A DNA stretch of 64,000 nt from Aliarcobacter faecis (GTDB lineage Bacteria; Campylobacterota; Campylobacteria; Campylobacterales; Arcobacteraceae). Each line of letters opens with the position of its first letter. Positions within the stretch are counted from its first letter, which is position 1. The notes under the pieces are model-generated. The model saw only the letters and a program-made list of their open reading frames with translations, did no database searches and was not told where the DNA came from. The position numbers and the translations under genes were made by a program. This document shows, piece after piece, positions 9,281-16,817 of this stretch. The DNA lies in contig NZ_CP053837.1 in the NCBI RefSeq assembly GCF_013201705.1, positions 1,736,001-1,800,000 on the forward strand. The letters run 5' to 3'.

Positions 9281-9589
9281 GTGAGTAAAGAACTATTCGA
9301 AAAAGGTTTCAGTATAGAAACAACAATAAAAGGTGTTGCTGTTGCAATTCGCCCAGCTAATCAGAATTCAGAAAAAAAAGGTGCTCAATTGCAATTTGCG
9401 ACAATTACAAATAAAGGACTTCAAACAATTGATGTAAAAGTTGAAGCTTCGAGAGAAGAAGATTTACAAAAGTTTATTAATCAATATGTTGTGATTACTA
9501 ATGTAAATGTTTCTAAAGTAGATTTTAATACTTACTATTCTTGTCCTGATATTAGTTTAGTAAAAATTGAAAATATTAAAGGTGCATAA
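9281..9589 (+). CDS. Small putative ssDNA-binding protein of the element
   Basis: A 102-aa protein starting at GTG 9281, with AAAGGA eight bases upstream. It is rich in beta-strands (IETTIKGVAVAIRPA, AQLQFATITNKG, QYVVITNVNV), which suggests a small OB-fold. There are no cysteines in the core and no membrane segment. Its place right after an HUH Rep gene matches the usual position of helix-destabilising proteins in rolling-circle elements and filamentous phages. The function rests on fold impression and position only. Confidence 0.5.
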   Translation: MSKELFEKGFSIETTIKGVAVAIRPANQNSEKKGAQLQFATITNKGLQTIDVKVEASREEDLQKFINQYVVITNVNVSKVDFNTYYSCPDISLVKIENIKGA

Positions 9590-9635
9590 TATAAAAAAGT
9601 TTTTGACGACGCTTAATATATTATGCAATTATATT

Positions 9636-9667
9636 TTAGCAAAGATATAATTTTTTATCTTTGCTAA
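9636..9667 (+). terminator. Perfect 12-bp hairpin between the ssDNA-binding gene and xis
   Basis: TTAGCAAAGATA (9636-9647) and TATCTTTGCTAA (9656-9667) pair perfectly around an 8-nt loop. No T-tract follows, so it may be a weak terminator, an attenuator between the replication and integration genes, or a protein-binding site. Confidence 0.5.
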
Positions 9668-9694
9668 CTACTTAAAATAAACAAAAGATATATA

Positions 9695-9955
9695 ATGAAT
9701 AAAAATAATTTAAATTCAATTGAATATTTAGAAATAAAAAATATGTTATGTGAACTTACTAATATGGTTAAAATGCTGACACCTCAAAAAGCTAGTATTA
9801 GCTATTTATCTAGTATCACAGGAAGAAGTAGACAATCTATAAGACAATTTCTAATAAACAATTTTGAACCAGAAGTTGATTTTTGGATTACTAATGGTAG
9901 AATATGTGTATCACAGAAAGTAGCAATTACTATTTTGATGAGGAGTTCAAAATGA
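9695..9955 (+). CDS. Excisionase-like helix-turn-helix protein
   Basis: An 86-aa protein whose C-terminal two thirds read like a small winged-helix or helix-turn-helix: ISYLSSITGRSRQSIRQFL, then a strand with EVDFW and GRICVSQ. Its stop overlaps the integrase start (ATGA at 9952-9955), so the two are translated together, the usual arrangement of a recombination directionality factor and its integrase. No strong Shine-Dalgarno site was seen. It could also be a regulator of int. Confidence 0.7.
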   Translation: MNKNNLNSIEYLEIKNMLCELTNMVKMLTPQKASISYLSSITGRSRQSIRQFLINNFEPEVDFWITNGRICVSQKVAITILMRSSK

Positions 9956-11121
9956 GTAATATTAAGATAAAAGGTGATGGGGTCTTTAAAATTAGAAACA
10001 GTGTTATTTATCTTCATGGTTCAATTGATGGAATTTTTTATAGAAAATCTACAGGTAAAAAGGTAACACCAATAACTAAAGAATGGATAAAAAAAGCTAA
10101 TCCATTAGAAGAGCTTGCAAAGCTTTTAAATATAGAGAAAAATGTTAACAAAGCAATCAACTTTGAAGAATTTGGTAATATGATTTTAGAACTCACAAGT
10201 TCAAGAAGGCAGAAATCTAGTCAAGAAGAGCTAGAAAGACTTTTCCAAAATAGAATTTTACCAAGCTTTAAAAGATTTACATTAAAAGATATTAAACCTC
10301 TTGATATAGTTAATCTTTTGGAAAAGCAAAAAAAAGAAGTTTGTAATGATAGAGTTAAAAGAATAAAAAATATTTTAAATATTATATTTGACTATGCATA
10401 TGATAATGATTTAGTGGAAAAAAATCCAGTTCAAACTAGAAGTGTTAAATCTGTTGATTTATTTTACATACCAAAAAATACTAAAGCCTACTCAACAGAA
10501 GAAATATCTCTTATTCTAAATAATGCAAAAGGTTGGTTTAAAATTTTTATGGAACTATCTTTTAAATTAGGACTTAGAACTGGTGAGTGTATGGCTTTAA
10601 AATGGAGTGATTTTGATTTCGAAACAGAAAAATTATCACTTAAAAGAAGTATAACAAAAGGTATCATTTCAGAACAAAATGAAAAGTCATTAAGTAATAA
10701 AAATCATTTTAGAAAAATACAACTTTTCCCAGATTTAGTAAAACTACTAAAAAACTATTATGAAGTAAGACCATCAGATGAATGGCTTTTTATTAATAAA
10801 GATGGTAGATATTACAGGGAGTCAAAGACTATTGTGGATTATCATTTAAAACCATTACTAAAAGAAATAAATGTTGAGTATAAAACATTATATGCAACAA
10901 GAAGGTCTTATGAATCAGTTATGAGTTTTGGTGGTGAAAATTTAGAAGATATTCAAAAAGTAATGGGACATTCAAAAGGTTCTAAAATTACTGAAAAACA
11001 TTACATTGACCCAAGAATTTTAAAACTTGAACACGATAAACTGAATGCACAGAAACAACAAAATATTTTTAATATGATGGTTAAAACTGAAAGTGAAAAT
11101 TTTAAACCAAAACTAGCATAA
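9952..11121 (+). CDS. int: Tyrosine recombinase (integrase)
   Basis: A 389-aa site-specific recombinase that would integrate and excise the element at tRNA-Leu. An N-terminal arm-binding region (about 1-70) and a SAM-like core-binding domain (about 70-170) precede the catalytic domain. Box I is LGLRTGECMALKW with the first Arg. Box II reads LYATRRSYES, so the usual His of HxxR is Tyr, while the Arg is kept. LGH is present as VMGHSKG, and the nucleophile Tyr is in EKHYID. The start at ATG 9952 has AGGAG upstream and overlaps the xis stop; a longer in-frame reading from 9904 lies inside xis and is less likely. It ends 61 bases from the right core. Confidence 0.93.
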   Translation: MSNIKIKGDGVFKIRNSVIYLHGSIDGIFYRKSTGKKVTPITKEWIKKANPLEELAKLLNIEKNVNKAINFEEFGNMILELTSSRRQKSSQEELERLFQNRILPSFKRFTLKDIKPLDIVNLLEKQKKEVCNDRVKRIKNILNIIFDYAYDNDLVEKNPVQTRSVKSVDLFYIPKNTKAYSTEEISLILNNAKGWFKIFMELSFKLGLRTGECMALKWSDFDFETEKLSLKRSITKGIISEQNEKSLSNKNHFRKIQLFPDLVKLLKNYYEVRPSDEWLFINKDGRYYRESKTIVDYHLKPLLKEINVEYKTLYATRRSYESVMSFGGENLEDIQKVMGHSKGSKITEKHYIDPRILKLEHDKLNAQKQQNIFNMMVKTESENFKPKLA

Positions 11122-11126
11122 TTCTA

Positions 11127-11182
11127 CTGCACACACATTGCACAGTAGTAGTCAAAGTACCTATTTAATGGAGAAATCTCCG
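11127..11182 (+). promoter_or_regulatory. Right-end recombination sites (putative integrase arm sites)
   Basis: Between int and the core lies CTACTG...CAGTAG, an inverted repeat enclosing two direct TGCACA motifs (11129 and 11139). GGAGAAATCTCC (11170-11181) is a second short inverted repeat touching the core. A related TGCACACC is near the left end (1583). Such repeats flanking the core are typical of tyrosine recombinase arm sites; no binding data are implied. Confidence 0.4.
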
Positions 11183-11192
11183 TCTTGAGGTG
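11183..11192 (+). repeat. Right attachment core (attR)
   Basis: TCTTGAGGTG, identical to 1320-1329, inside the anticodon loop region of the split tRNA-Leu. Confidence 0.88.
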
Positions 11193-11237
11193 GTAGTGGC
11201 AACAGCTGTACGAGTTCAAGTCTCGTCAGCCGCACCA
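11183..11237 (+). pseudogene. 3' half of the split tRNA-Leu(GAG)
   Basis: It contains the end of the anticodon loop, the 3' anticodon stem GGTAG, variable arm, T-arm (ACGAG TTCAAGT CTCGT), the acceptor strand CAGCCGC and ACCA. It pairs perfectly with the 5' half at 1291-1329. The bases before it (GGAGAAATCTCCG) belong to the element, so this copy has no D-arm and cannot fold as a tRNA. Confidence 0.93.
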
Positions 11238-11263
11238 TATAAACTTAAATTTATATATCTATA

Positions 11264-11656
11264 TTATTTTTCAAGTAAAATATCTACTTTTGTTTTTAAC
11301 TTTTTTTTATGTAAAAGCTCTTTTTCTCTTTGTGAAAAATCATCATTTTTTGCTACTTTAAAATCTTTTCTTTCCTCTTTTTTTCTCTCTTTGGCACTCT
11401 TTTCTGACTCTTTTTTAAAAATTGTTAAAATTAAGTAAATAGAAAAAAGTATATTAAAAATAATAATAAACCATTTTGCAAAAAGTACATATTTTAAGTA
11501 CTCTATATTTTGTGTAAGCTTTAAATACTCAACTACATCACCATAAATAAGCCCAGAGAAAAGAGTAACTAAAAGAAGAAAAAAGATTAAAATAGCTCTT
11601 TTCCTAAATTTATATAAATAGTACCAAAATAGTGCAGATTTTACTTGCTTAAACAT
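11264..11656 (-). CDS. Small membrane protein of unknown function
   Basis: A 130-aa protein with a basic N-terminus, two or three hydrophobic helices (about residues 21-39 and 62-84) and a highly charged Lys/Glu-rich C-terminal tail likely to lie in the cytoplasm. No family recognised. It lies 8 bases after the 104-aa gene upstream, so the two probably form an operon. Its 3' end faces the right junction of the element, so it is the first host gene beyond it. Confidence 0.7.
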   Translation of the reverse strand: MFKQVKSALFWYYLYKFRKRAILIFFLLLVTLFSGLIYGDVVEYLKLTQNIEYLKYVLFAKWFIIIFNILFSIYLILTIFKKESEKSAKERKKEERKDFKVAKNDDFSQREKELLHKKKLKTKVDILLEK

Positions 11657-11664
11657 TTTTAGCC

Positions 11665-11979
11665 TTATACAAAAAAGTTTATTCCTAAAGCTGCAAGGGC
11701 TACAACTAAGGATTTTGTTTTTAAATCATCAACAATTTTTCTCTCTTCATCTGCAATAATTATCTCTAAATCTTCATCGCTAAAATCATTTAAAGTTTTT
11801 CCATTTTCAATTAATCTTGCTTTTGTTGCAATAATCGCTTTTTCTCTAATTTTTAAACTTATCATATCTTTTAATTGTTGACTTTTTATTTTTGGATAGT
11901 CAAAAATTTTAGTTGTACTTTCACTTGCTATATTTACAAGCTCTTTTGATTTCTCTTTTAAAATATCTTTTATTCCCAT
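11665..11979 (-). CDS. Unknown 104-aa protein
   Basis: A mostly helical, charged protein (MGIKDILKEKSKELV...) ending in a hydrophobic stretch (SLVVALAALGINFFV) that could insert in the membrane. No motif recognised. It is the upstream member of a two-gene minus-strand unit with the membrane protein ending at 11264, so the products may act together. AAAAGG precedes the ATG. Confidence 0.65.
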   Translation of the reverse strand: MGIKDILKEKSKELVNIASESTTKIFDYPKIKSQQLKDMISLKIREKAIIATKARLIENGKTLNDFSDEDLEIIIADEERKIVDDLKTKSLVVALAALGINFFV

Positions 11980-12022
11980 TTTTTACCTTTTAAAATTTAA
12001 AAAGATTCTAACATAGAAAGAT

Positions 12023-12136
12023 TTACGAAAGGTATTCCCATCTTTTATATTTTGCAGCTAACTCTTTTAACTCTTCACAACAAAAAACCTTAATAAAAAC
12101 GAATCTTCCACTTTCTAAAAAAGCTTTAATTTTCAT
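12023..12136 (-). CDS. Very small protein (37 aa)
   Basis: A complete ORF starting MKIKAFLESGRF and ending KRWEYLS, with AGAAAGGA eight to ten bases before the ATG. It has two adjacent Cys in the middle (VFCCEELKELA). It fills an otherwise empty gap. The good ribosome site and absence of overlapping genes support it, but there is no known relative to name. Confidence 0.5.
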   Translation of the reverse strand: MKIKAFLESGRFVFIKVFCCEELKELAAKYKRWEYLS

Positions 12137-12220
12137 AAAAATCCTTTCTTTAATAATAATTTATTTTATATAAATAAAACTAATTTCTTGCTTAATTTAA
12201 TATATATTTATATATATTTT

Positions 12221-12240
12221 ATTAAAATATGATATACTTT
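12221..12240 (+). promoter_or_regulatory. Probable promoter of the 77-aa gene
   Basis: TATGAT at 12228-12233, preceded by an AT-only tract with a near-palindromic TATATATTTATATATA (about 12200-12217) that could be an operator. The expected start near 12240 leaves a leader of about 20 nt. Confidence 0.45.
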
Positions 12241-12261
12241 TATATATTAATTAGGAGCAAT

Positions 12262-12495
12262 ATGGAAAAAGAAGAGTTTAAAGAGCTTTTAAAAAAAGCA
12301 AAGCTTACAAAATCGTCATTTTCAAAGCTTTTAGGACTAAAATATCAAAGTGTAAATACATGGGGAAACAATAGTAGAGGAGTTCCTTATTGGGTAAAAT
12401 CTTGGCTACATTTGTATATTTTAAATATGGAATATGAAAACTTAAAAATATTTCTAAGAAATAGTAATATTTGTGAAGAATTAAATATAAAATAA
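12262..12495 (+). CDS. Small XRE/Cro-like DNA-binding protein
   Basis: A 77-aa protein with a helix-turn-helix-like stretch KSSFSKLLGLKYQSVNTW (about residues 13-31) followed by GVPYWVKSWLHLY, a pattern found in small Campylobacterota regulators. I chose ATG 12262, which follows AGGAGC; an upstream in-frame start at 12229 lies in the promoter. It is 64 bases ahead of proA. Its role is unknown; it may repress its own AT-rich upstream region. Confidence 0.65.
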   Translation: MEKEEFKELLKKAKLTKSSFSKLLGLKYQSVNTWGNNSRGVPYWVKSWLHLYILNMEYENLKIFLRNSNICEELNIK

Positions 12496-12559
12496 TTCCT
12501 ATAAAAGCCGTAACAAAGCCTTTTTTTTGTATATTAAGAAAAAATTTACAGGAAAATAT

Positions 12560-13795
12560 ATGCGTGATTTTTTACAAAAAGCTAAACAAGGTAGCCGAAT
12601 TATCGCTACTTTAGGAACTGCAATAAAAAATGACATCTTACTTCAAATGGCTGATGAACTTGTAGGTTCTACCTCTTTGATTTTAGAAGCAAATAGCTTT
12701 GATATGACATTTGCAAAAGAGAATAATTTAAGTTTGGCTATGCAAGATAGACTTTTTTTAAATGAAAAAAGAGTTCTTGATATGGCAAATGCAATAAGGC
12801 AAATTGCTTCTCAAACTGAACCAGTGGGAAGAATTCTTGATGGTTGGATAACAAAAGATAACTTAAATATTCAAAAAGTATCTATTCCTATTGGTGTTAT
12901 TGGAATTATTTATGAAAGCCGTCCAAATGTTACAAGTGATACAGCTGCTTTATGTTTTAAAAGTGGAAATGTTTGTGTATTAAAAGGTGGGAAAGAGGCT
13001 GAAAACTCAAATCAAGCAATAGCAAAAATTCTACAAACTGTGTTAGAGAAAAACAATCTTCCAAAAGAGGTAATATCTTTGATTCCTGATAGTAGCCGTG
13101 AAGGTGTTGCAAAACTAATAAAAGAAGATAAATTTGTAGATTTAATAATTCCAAGAGGTGGAGAAGCACTTATTAGATTTATTAGTGAAAACTCTTCTAT
13201 TCCTGTGATAAAACATGATAAAGGTGTTTGCCACACTTATATTGATCAAGATGCGGCTATTAGCAAGGTAGCTGATATTGTAATAAATGCAAAATGCCAA
13301 AGACCTAGTGCTTGTAATGCCTTGGAAACACTATTAATCCATGAGGATATAGCACCTCATATTTTAAATGGTCTTGATGAAGCTTTAAAAGAGCAAAATA
13401 CTACAATAAAAGCTTGTAGTGAAACACTAAAATATATCAAAGCTATTCCTGTAATTGAAGAGGATTTTGATAAAGAGTATTTAGATAATGTTTTAAATAT
13501 CAAAATTGTAAAAAATATTGATGAAGCTATAAACCATATACAAAAACATGGTTCTGGTCACTCTGAAGCAATTTTAAGTGAAAATTATACAGCTGTTAAT
13601 AAATTTTTAAATGAAATTGATGCAGCTTGTGTTTATGCAAATGCAAGTACAAGATTTACTGATGGTGGAGAGTTTGGACTTGGTGCTGAAGTTGGGATTT
13701 CTACAAATAAACTTCATTCAAGAGGACCTATGGGAATAAATGACTTAACAACTTTTAAATATAAAATCTATGGCCATGGCCAAACTAGAAAATAG
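12560..13795 (+). CDS. proA: Gamma-glutamyl phosphate reductase
   Basis: ProA reduces gamma-glutamyl phosphate to glutamate-5-semialdehyde with NADPH, the second step of proline synthesis in the cytosol. The 411-aa length matches the family. Typical blocks are present: IGVIGIIYESRPNVTSD, FKSGNVCVLKGGKEA, the catalytic Cys block CQRPSACNALE (about residue 250), and the late block TRFTDGGEFGLGAEVGIST. I start it at ATG 12560 after CAGGAAAA; an earlier in-frame start at 12527 lacks a site. The glycosidase gene follows after 8 bases. No proB is next to it. Confidence 0.96.
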   Translation: MRDFLQKAKQGSRIIATLGTAIKNDILLQMADELVGSTSLILEANSFDMTFAKENNLSLAMQDRLFLNEKRVLDMANAIRQIASQTEPVGRILDGWITKDNLNIQKVSIPIGVIGIIYESRPNVTSDTAALCFKSGNVCVLKGGKEAENSNQAIAKILQTVLEKNNLPKEVISLIPDSSREGVAKLIKEDKFVDLIIPRGGEALIRFISENSSIPVIKHDKGVCHTYIDQDAAISKVADIVINAKCQRPSACNALETLLIHEDIAPHILNGLDEALKEQNTTIKACSETLKYIKAIPVIEEDFDKEYLDNVLNIKIVKNIDEAINHIQKHGSGHSEAILSENYTAVNKFLNEIDAACVYANASTRFTDGGEFGLGAEVGISTNKLHSRGPMGINDLTTFKYKIYGHGQTRK

Positions 13796-13803
13796 GAATT
13801 TTT

Positions 13804-15675
13804 ATGACAACTAGACTTTTTTTAACATTTCTTAGCTCTTTAGCTATTATGTTTTTCTGGCTTTTTTTAGGAGAAAAAGCTATTTTAAAAGATGATTCAA
13901 ATCATTTTTCAAAGCTACAATGTGTATCTTATGCTCCATTTGGAAAAGATGAATCACCTTTCTTATTTGATAAAGGACTAATTTTAAAAGAGGAAAATAT
14001 CAAAAAAGATTTAGAACTTCTTTCAAAATATACAAATTGTATTAGGACTTACTCAACAGTTGGACTTGAAGCAATCCCAAAATATGCAAAAGAGTTTAAT
14101 CTTGAGATGTTAATGGGTGTTTGGGTTAGCAAAGATGAAAAACAATCAAGAGATGAAATTGATACTTTAAAAAAATTAGCTTCACAATATCCTGAAGTTA
14201 TAAAAGCTATTATTGTAGGAAATGAGGTACTTTTAAGAGGTGATTTAAGTGAGAAAAAACTAACTGAATATATTCTTGAAGTAAAACAAGCTTTACCAAA
14301 TGTAAGAGTAACATATGCAGATGTTTGGGAATTTTGGCTTAAACATCCAAATATGAAAAATATTACAGATTTTGTAACAATTCATATTTTACCTTATTGG
14401 GAAGATTTACCAATGAGCATAGAAAAATCAATTAATCACTTAGCAGATGTTAGAGTAAAAGTTGAAAAAGAGTTAGGAACTTCTGATATTTTAATTGGTG
14501 AAACAGGATGGCCAAGTGAAGGAAGAGCAAGAGAAGATGCTGTTCCTAGTAAAATTAATCAAGCAAAATATATAAGAGAATTTGTAAAACTAGCAAATGA
14601 AAAAAACTGGAATTACAATATTATTGAAGCATTTGATCAACCTTGGAAAAGAGTTAGTGAAGGTGCAGTTGGTGGTTATTGGGGGCTTTTTGATGAAAAT
14701 AGAGCAGATAAAAATGTATTTGCAGGAGATGTATCAAACTTTCCAAATTATCTATATTTAGCTTTTATCTCTTTAGCTTTAGTATTAGTTAACTCTTTAA
14801 TGCTTAGAAAGAAAAAATTATCGAAAACAAGAATAGTTGCTTTTAGTATAGTAAATACTATTTTTGCACTACTTTTAACTCTTCAAATAGAGCAATACTA
14901 CATAATTTCAAGAAACCATTTTGAAACTGCTTGGGCAATAATAGTTTTAGGGTTATGTCTATATATTTATAATTTTGTACTTATCAAAATTTTACAAACA
15001 ACTAAAGATAATTTTATCCCTAAAATTGCTTTTTATCTAGCATCTTTTTTAGTATTTATTATCTCTACAAATTTAGCTTATAATGGAAGATATGAGAATT
15101 TTGAGATATATGGATTTATCTTATTAGCTTTAGGATTTATCTATACTTTATTTGGAAAATTTAAAGAGTTACATTTTGGTTTATTTGAAAAAATTTTAGC
15201 TTCAGCACTATTAGTAAATGCAGTTATTACTCTATATAATGAGACTATTTTAAATACTTTCTCAAATATTTGGTTTATAATAACTTTAGTTTTTGCTGCT
15301 ATTTTAATGGTAGGGAAAGAGTCAATTTTAAAAGTAAAAGAGTATATTTTCTTTACTATAATTTTTGCTATTCTTATAACTCTATTTAAAAATGGACTTA
15401 TCACTAACAATGAACTAGCAACTGCTTGTAATAATGATGGAAGTGGATTATCTTGTGCTTTAAGAAGCTCTATGTGGTCATATATCTATTTTGGATATTT
15501 AGGAGTTATTGCTTTAGTTTTTGGTATCTTAAGCCTAATTTTAAATAATAAGAAATTTACAATTTTAGCTCTATTTATAAGTTTATTTGCAACTATTCTT
15601 ACAAATACTTTCTTAGGAAGTATTGCATTTATACTTGTAAGTTATTCTATTTCAAAACTAATATATAAAAAATAA
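13804..15675 (+). CDS. GH17-type beta-glucan hydrolase/transferase with C-terminal membrane domain
   Basis: A 623-aa protein with an N-terminal signal anchor (about residues 4-23), a glycoside hydrolase family 17 domain (about 40-310) and some eight to ten transmembrane helices (about 315-620). The GH17 acid/base Glu is in VGNEVLLRG and the nucleophile Glu in GETGWPSEG; CIRTYS and YWGLFDE are further family blocks. Such proteins cut or rearrange beta-1,3-glucans at the cell surface, and membrane-linked bacterial forms are tied to glucan export. It directly follows proA, but no functional link is evident. AGGAA precedes the ATG. Confidence 0.85.
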   Translation: MTTRLFLTFLSSLAIMFFWLFLGEKAILKDDSNHFSKLQCVSYAPFGKDESPFLFDKGLILKEENIKKDLELLSKYTNCIRTYSTVGLEAIPKYAKEFNLEMLMGVWVSKDEKQSRDEIDTLKKLASQYPEVIKAIIVGNEVLLRGDLSEKKLTEYILEVKQALPNVRVTYADVWEFWLKHPNMKNITDFVTIHILPYWEDLPMSIEKSINHLADVRVKVEKELGTSDILIGETGWPSEGRAREDAVPSKINQAKYIREFVKLANEKNWNYNIIEAFDQPWKRVSEGAVGGYWGLFDENRADKNVFAGDVSNFPNYLYLAFISLALVLVNSLMLRKKKLSKTRIVAFSIVNTIFALLLTLQIEQYYIISRNHFETAWAIIVLGLCLYIYNFVLIKILQTTKDNFIPKIAFYLASFLVFIISTNLAYNGRYENFEIYGFILLALGFIYTLFGKFKELHFGLFEKILASALLVNAVITLYNETILNTFSNIWFIITLVFAAILMVGKESILKVKEYIFFTIIFAILITLFKNGLITNNELATACNNDGSGLSCALRSSMWSYIYFGYLGVIALVFGILSLILNNKKFTILALFISLFATILTNTFLGSIAFILVSYSISKLIYKK

Positions 15676-15678
15676 AAA

Positions 15679-15700
15679 AAGGAAGATTTTTATCTTCCTT
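15679..15700. terminator. Bidirectional terminator
   Basis: AAGGAAGAT, loop TTTT, ATCTTCCTT: a perfect 9-bp stem. Seven A before it give a T-tract on the minus strand, so it may stop both the glycosidase transcript and the long minus-strand T6SS operon. Confidence 0.8.
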
Positions 15701-15884
15701 AAAAAATAAATCTAGATTTACATATAAAAGTAACTTAAATTTTAAAGCTCAACTTTTCTTTCAATTTATCCCTACACTTTATCTGACATTTAAATAATCA
15801 ATAAATAAAGAATTTTTTTTAACTATATATAAATATTATTTTATTCATCATAAAATATTTATATTCTAAATTTATTATTCCCTT

Positions 15885-16805
15885 TTAAAACTCTAAAACT
15901 CTTTTTGGGATTTTTTCTTCTTTATTATCTTGTTTCATTAGTTCTATATATTTTTTATAATTTTCTTTTGCTTTTTCTTTATTATTTTTTCCAAGATAAG
16001 CATCTGCTAGATTTAGATATGCAACTGTTCTATTTGGGTATTTTTCTATAATTTTTTCTAAAAGGAAAATAGCTTCTTCATTTGCATTTGCTTGTTGTAG
16101 ATAATATGCTATATCGTTGTATTGTGTTAAAGTTTTTATTGAAATAGGAATTTCATTTAATATTGCTTCATATCTACTAACTGTTGAAAAATTGTTTCGA
16201 TTATTATTTTGTATTCTAGTTTTAATTTCATTTAAAGATATATTATTTAGACTATATGTAATCTTACATTTTTCTTCTTTTGACAATAAATCAGGTACTT
16301 TTATCTTTAAGTTATTATCATAAATATCAACTAATTTTATATTCTGTTTTACAATACAAATAGATGTTTTTCTATCTGGATCTAAATAATCATCATTGAT
16401 ATAAATAACTTTATCTAAATACAATTCATCTTCTCCAACATAATTTAAAAAATATTCCTCTATATAGTTTCCATTCTGAGACAGAGTAACTATTTTTATC
16501 ATATTTCCAGATGTTTTTTCTATTTGATAAATATAGTTTCCACCATCTTCAGAAAAATTCCATCCTTTTAAAAATAAATTATAATCCTCTTTTTCTTTTA
16601 TAAAAAAATATATTTCATTATTTTCATAAGGTTGCCCACTGATTATTTTATCTAAAACCCCATCATTATTTATATCTATATCTATACTAAAATATTCATT
16701 CTTATTTGATAACAATTTATTATATAAATCATTTGCATAAACATTTATTGAAAAGATTATAAATAATAATGTAAATATCTTATTTCTTATTATTACATTT
16801 TTCAT
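15885..16805 (-). CDS. Exported TPR protein, putative immunity protein
   Basis: A 306-aa protein with a signal peptide (hydrophobic core then NVYAND, about residue 25). Its first part is beta-rich, including IDINNDGVLDK, an FG-GAP/calcium-loop-like motif. Two or three TPR units follow (about 210-295: YNDIAYYLQQANANEEA, TVAYLNLADAYLGKN). It is the last gene of the vgrG-effector block, 12 bases after the previous exported protein. Position and periplasmic targeting suggest immunity against a T6SS toxin, but there is no effector left beside it. Confidence 0.6.
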   Translation of the reverse strand: MKNVIIRNKIFTLLFIIFSINVYANDLYNKLLSNKNEYFSIDIDINNDGVLDKIISGQPYENNEIYFFIKEKEDYNLFLKGWNFSEDGGNYIYQIEKTSGNMIKIVTLSQNGNYIEEYFLNYVGEDELYLDKVIYINDDYLDPDRKTSICIVKQNIKLVDIYDNNLKIKVPDLLSKEEKCKITYSLNNISLNEIKTRIQNNNRNNFSTVSRYEAILNEIPISIKTLTQYNDIAYYLQQANANEEAIFLLEKIIEKYPNRTVAYLNLADAYLGKNNKEKAKENYKKYIELMKQDNKEEKIPKRVLEF

Positions 16806-16817
16806 AGTTTAAATATC

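Larger units (their letters stand above)
1320..11192 (+). mobile_element. Integrative element in tRNA-Leu(GAG), with integrase, Xis, HUH Rep, FtsK-like pump and NACHT cargo
   Basis: The ends are fixed by the two halves of one tRNA-Leu gene and the 10-bp core repeat. Gene content from left: replacement tRNA-Leu, NACHT ATPase (minus, interrupted), unknown 312-aa protein, FtsK/TcpA-like ATPase, HUH Rep (frameshifted), small putative ssDNA-binding protein, Xis-like protein and integrase next to attR. No relaxase, mating-pair or phage structural genes are visible. The set Rep + FtsK-type translocase + Xis + Int is like that of actinomycete AICEs of the pSAM2 type, or of mobilizable elements derived from rolling-circle plasmids. 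Two key genes are broken, so the copy may be immobile. Confidence 0.9.

Noticed and set aside
6565-11121. Filamentous prophage (inovirus)
   Set aside because: Rep, a small ssDNA-binding-like protein and integrase would fit, but there are no small coat-protein genes, no pIII-like adsorption gene, and the ATPase has FtsK rather than Zot signatures.
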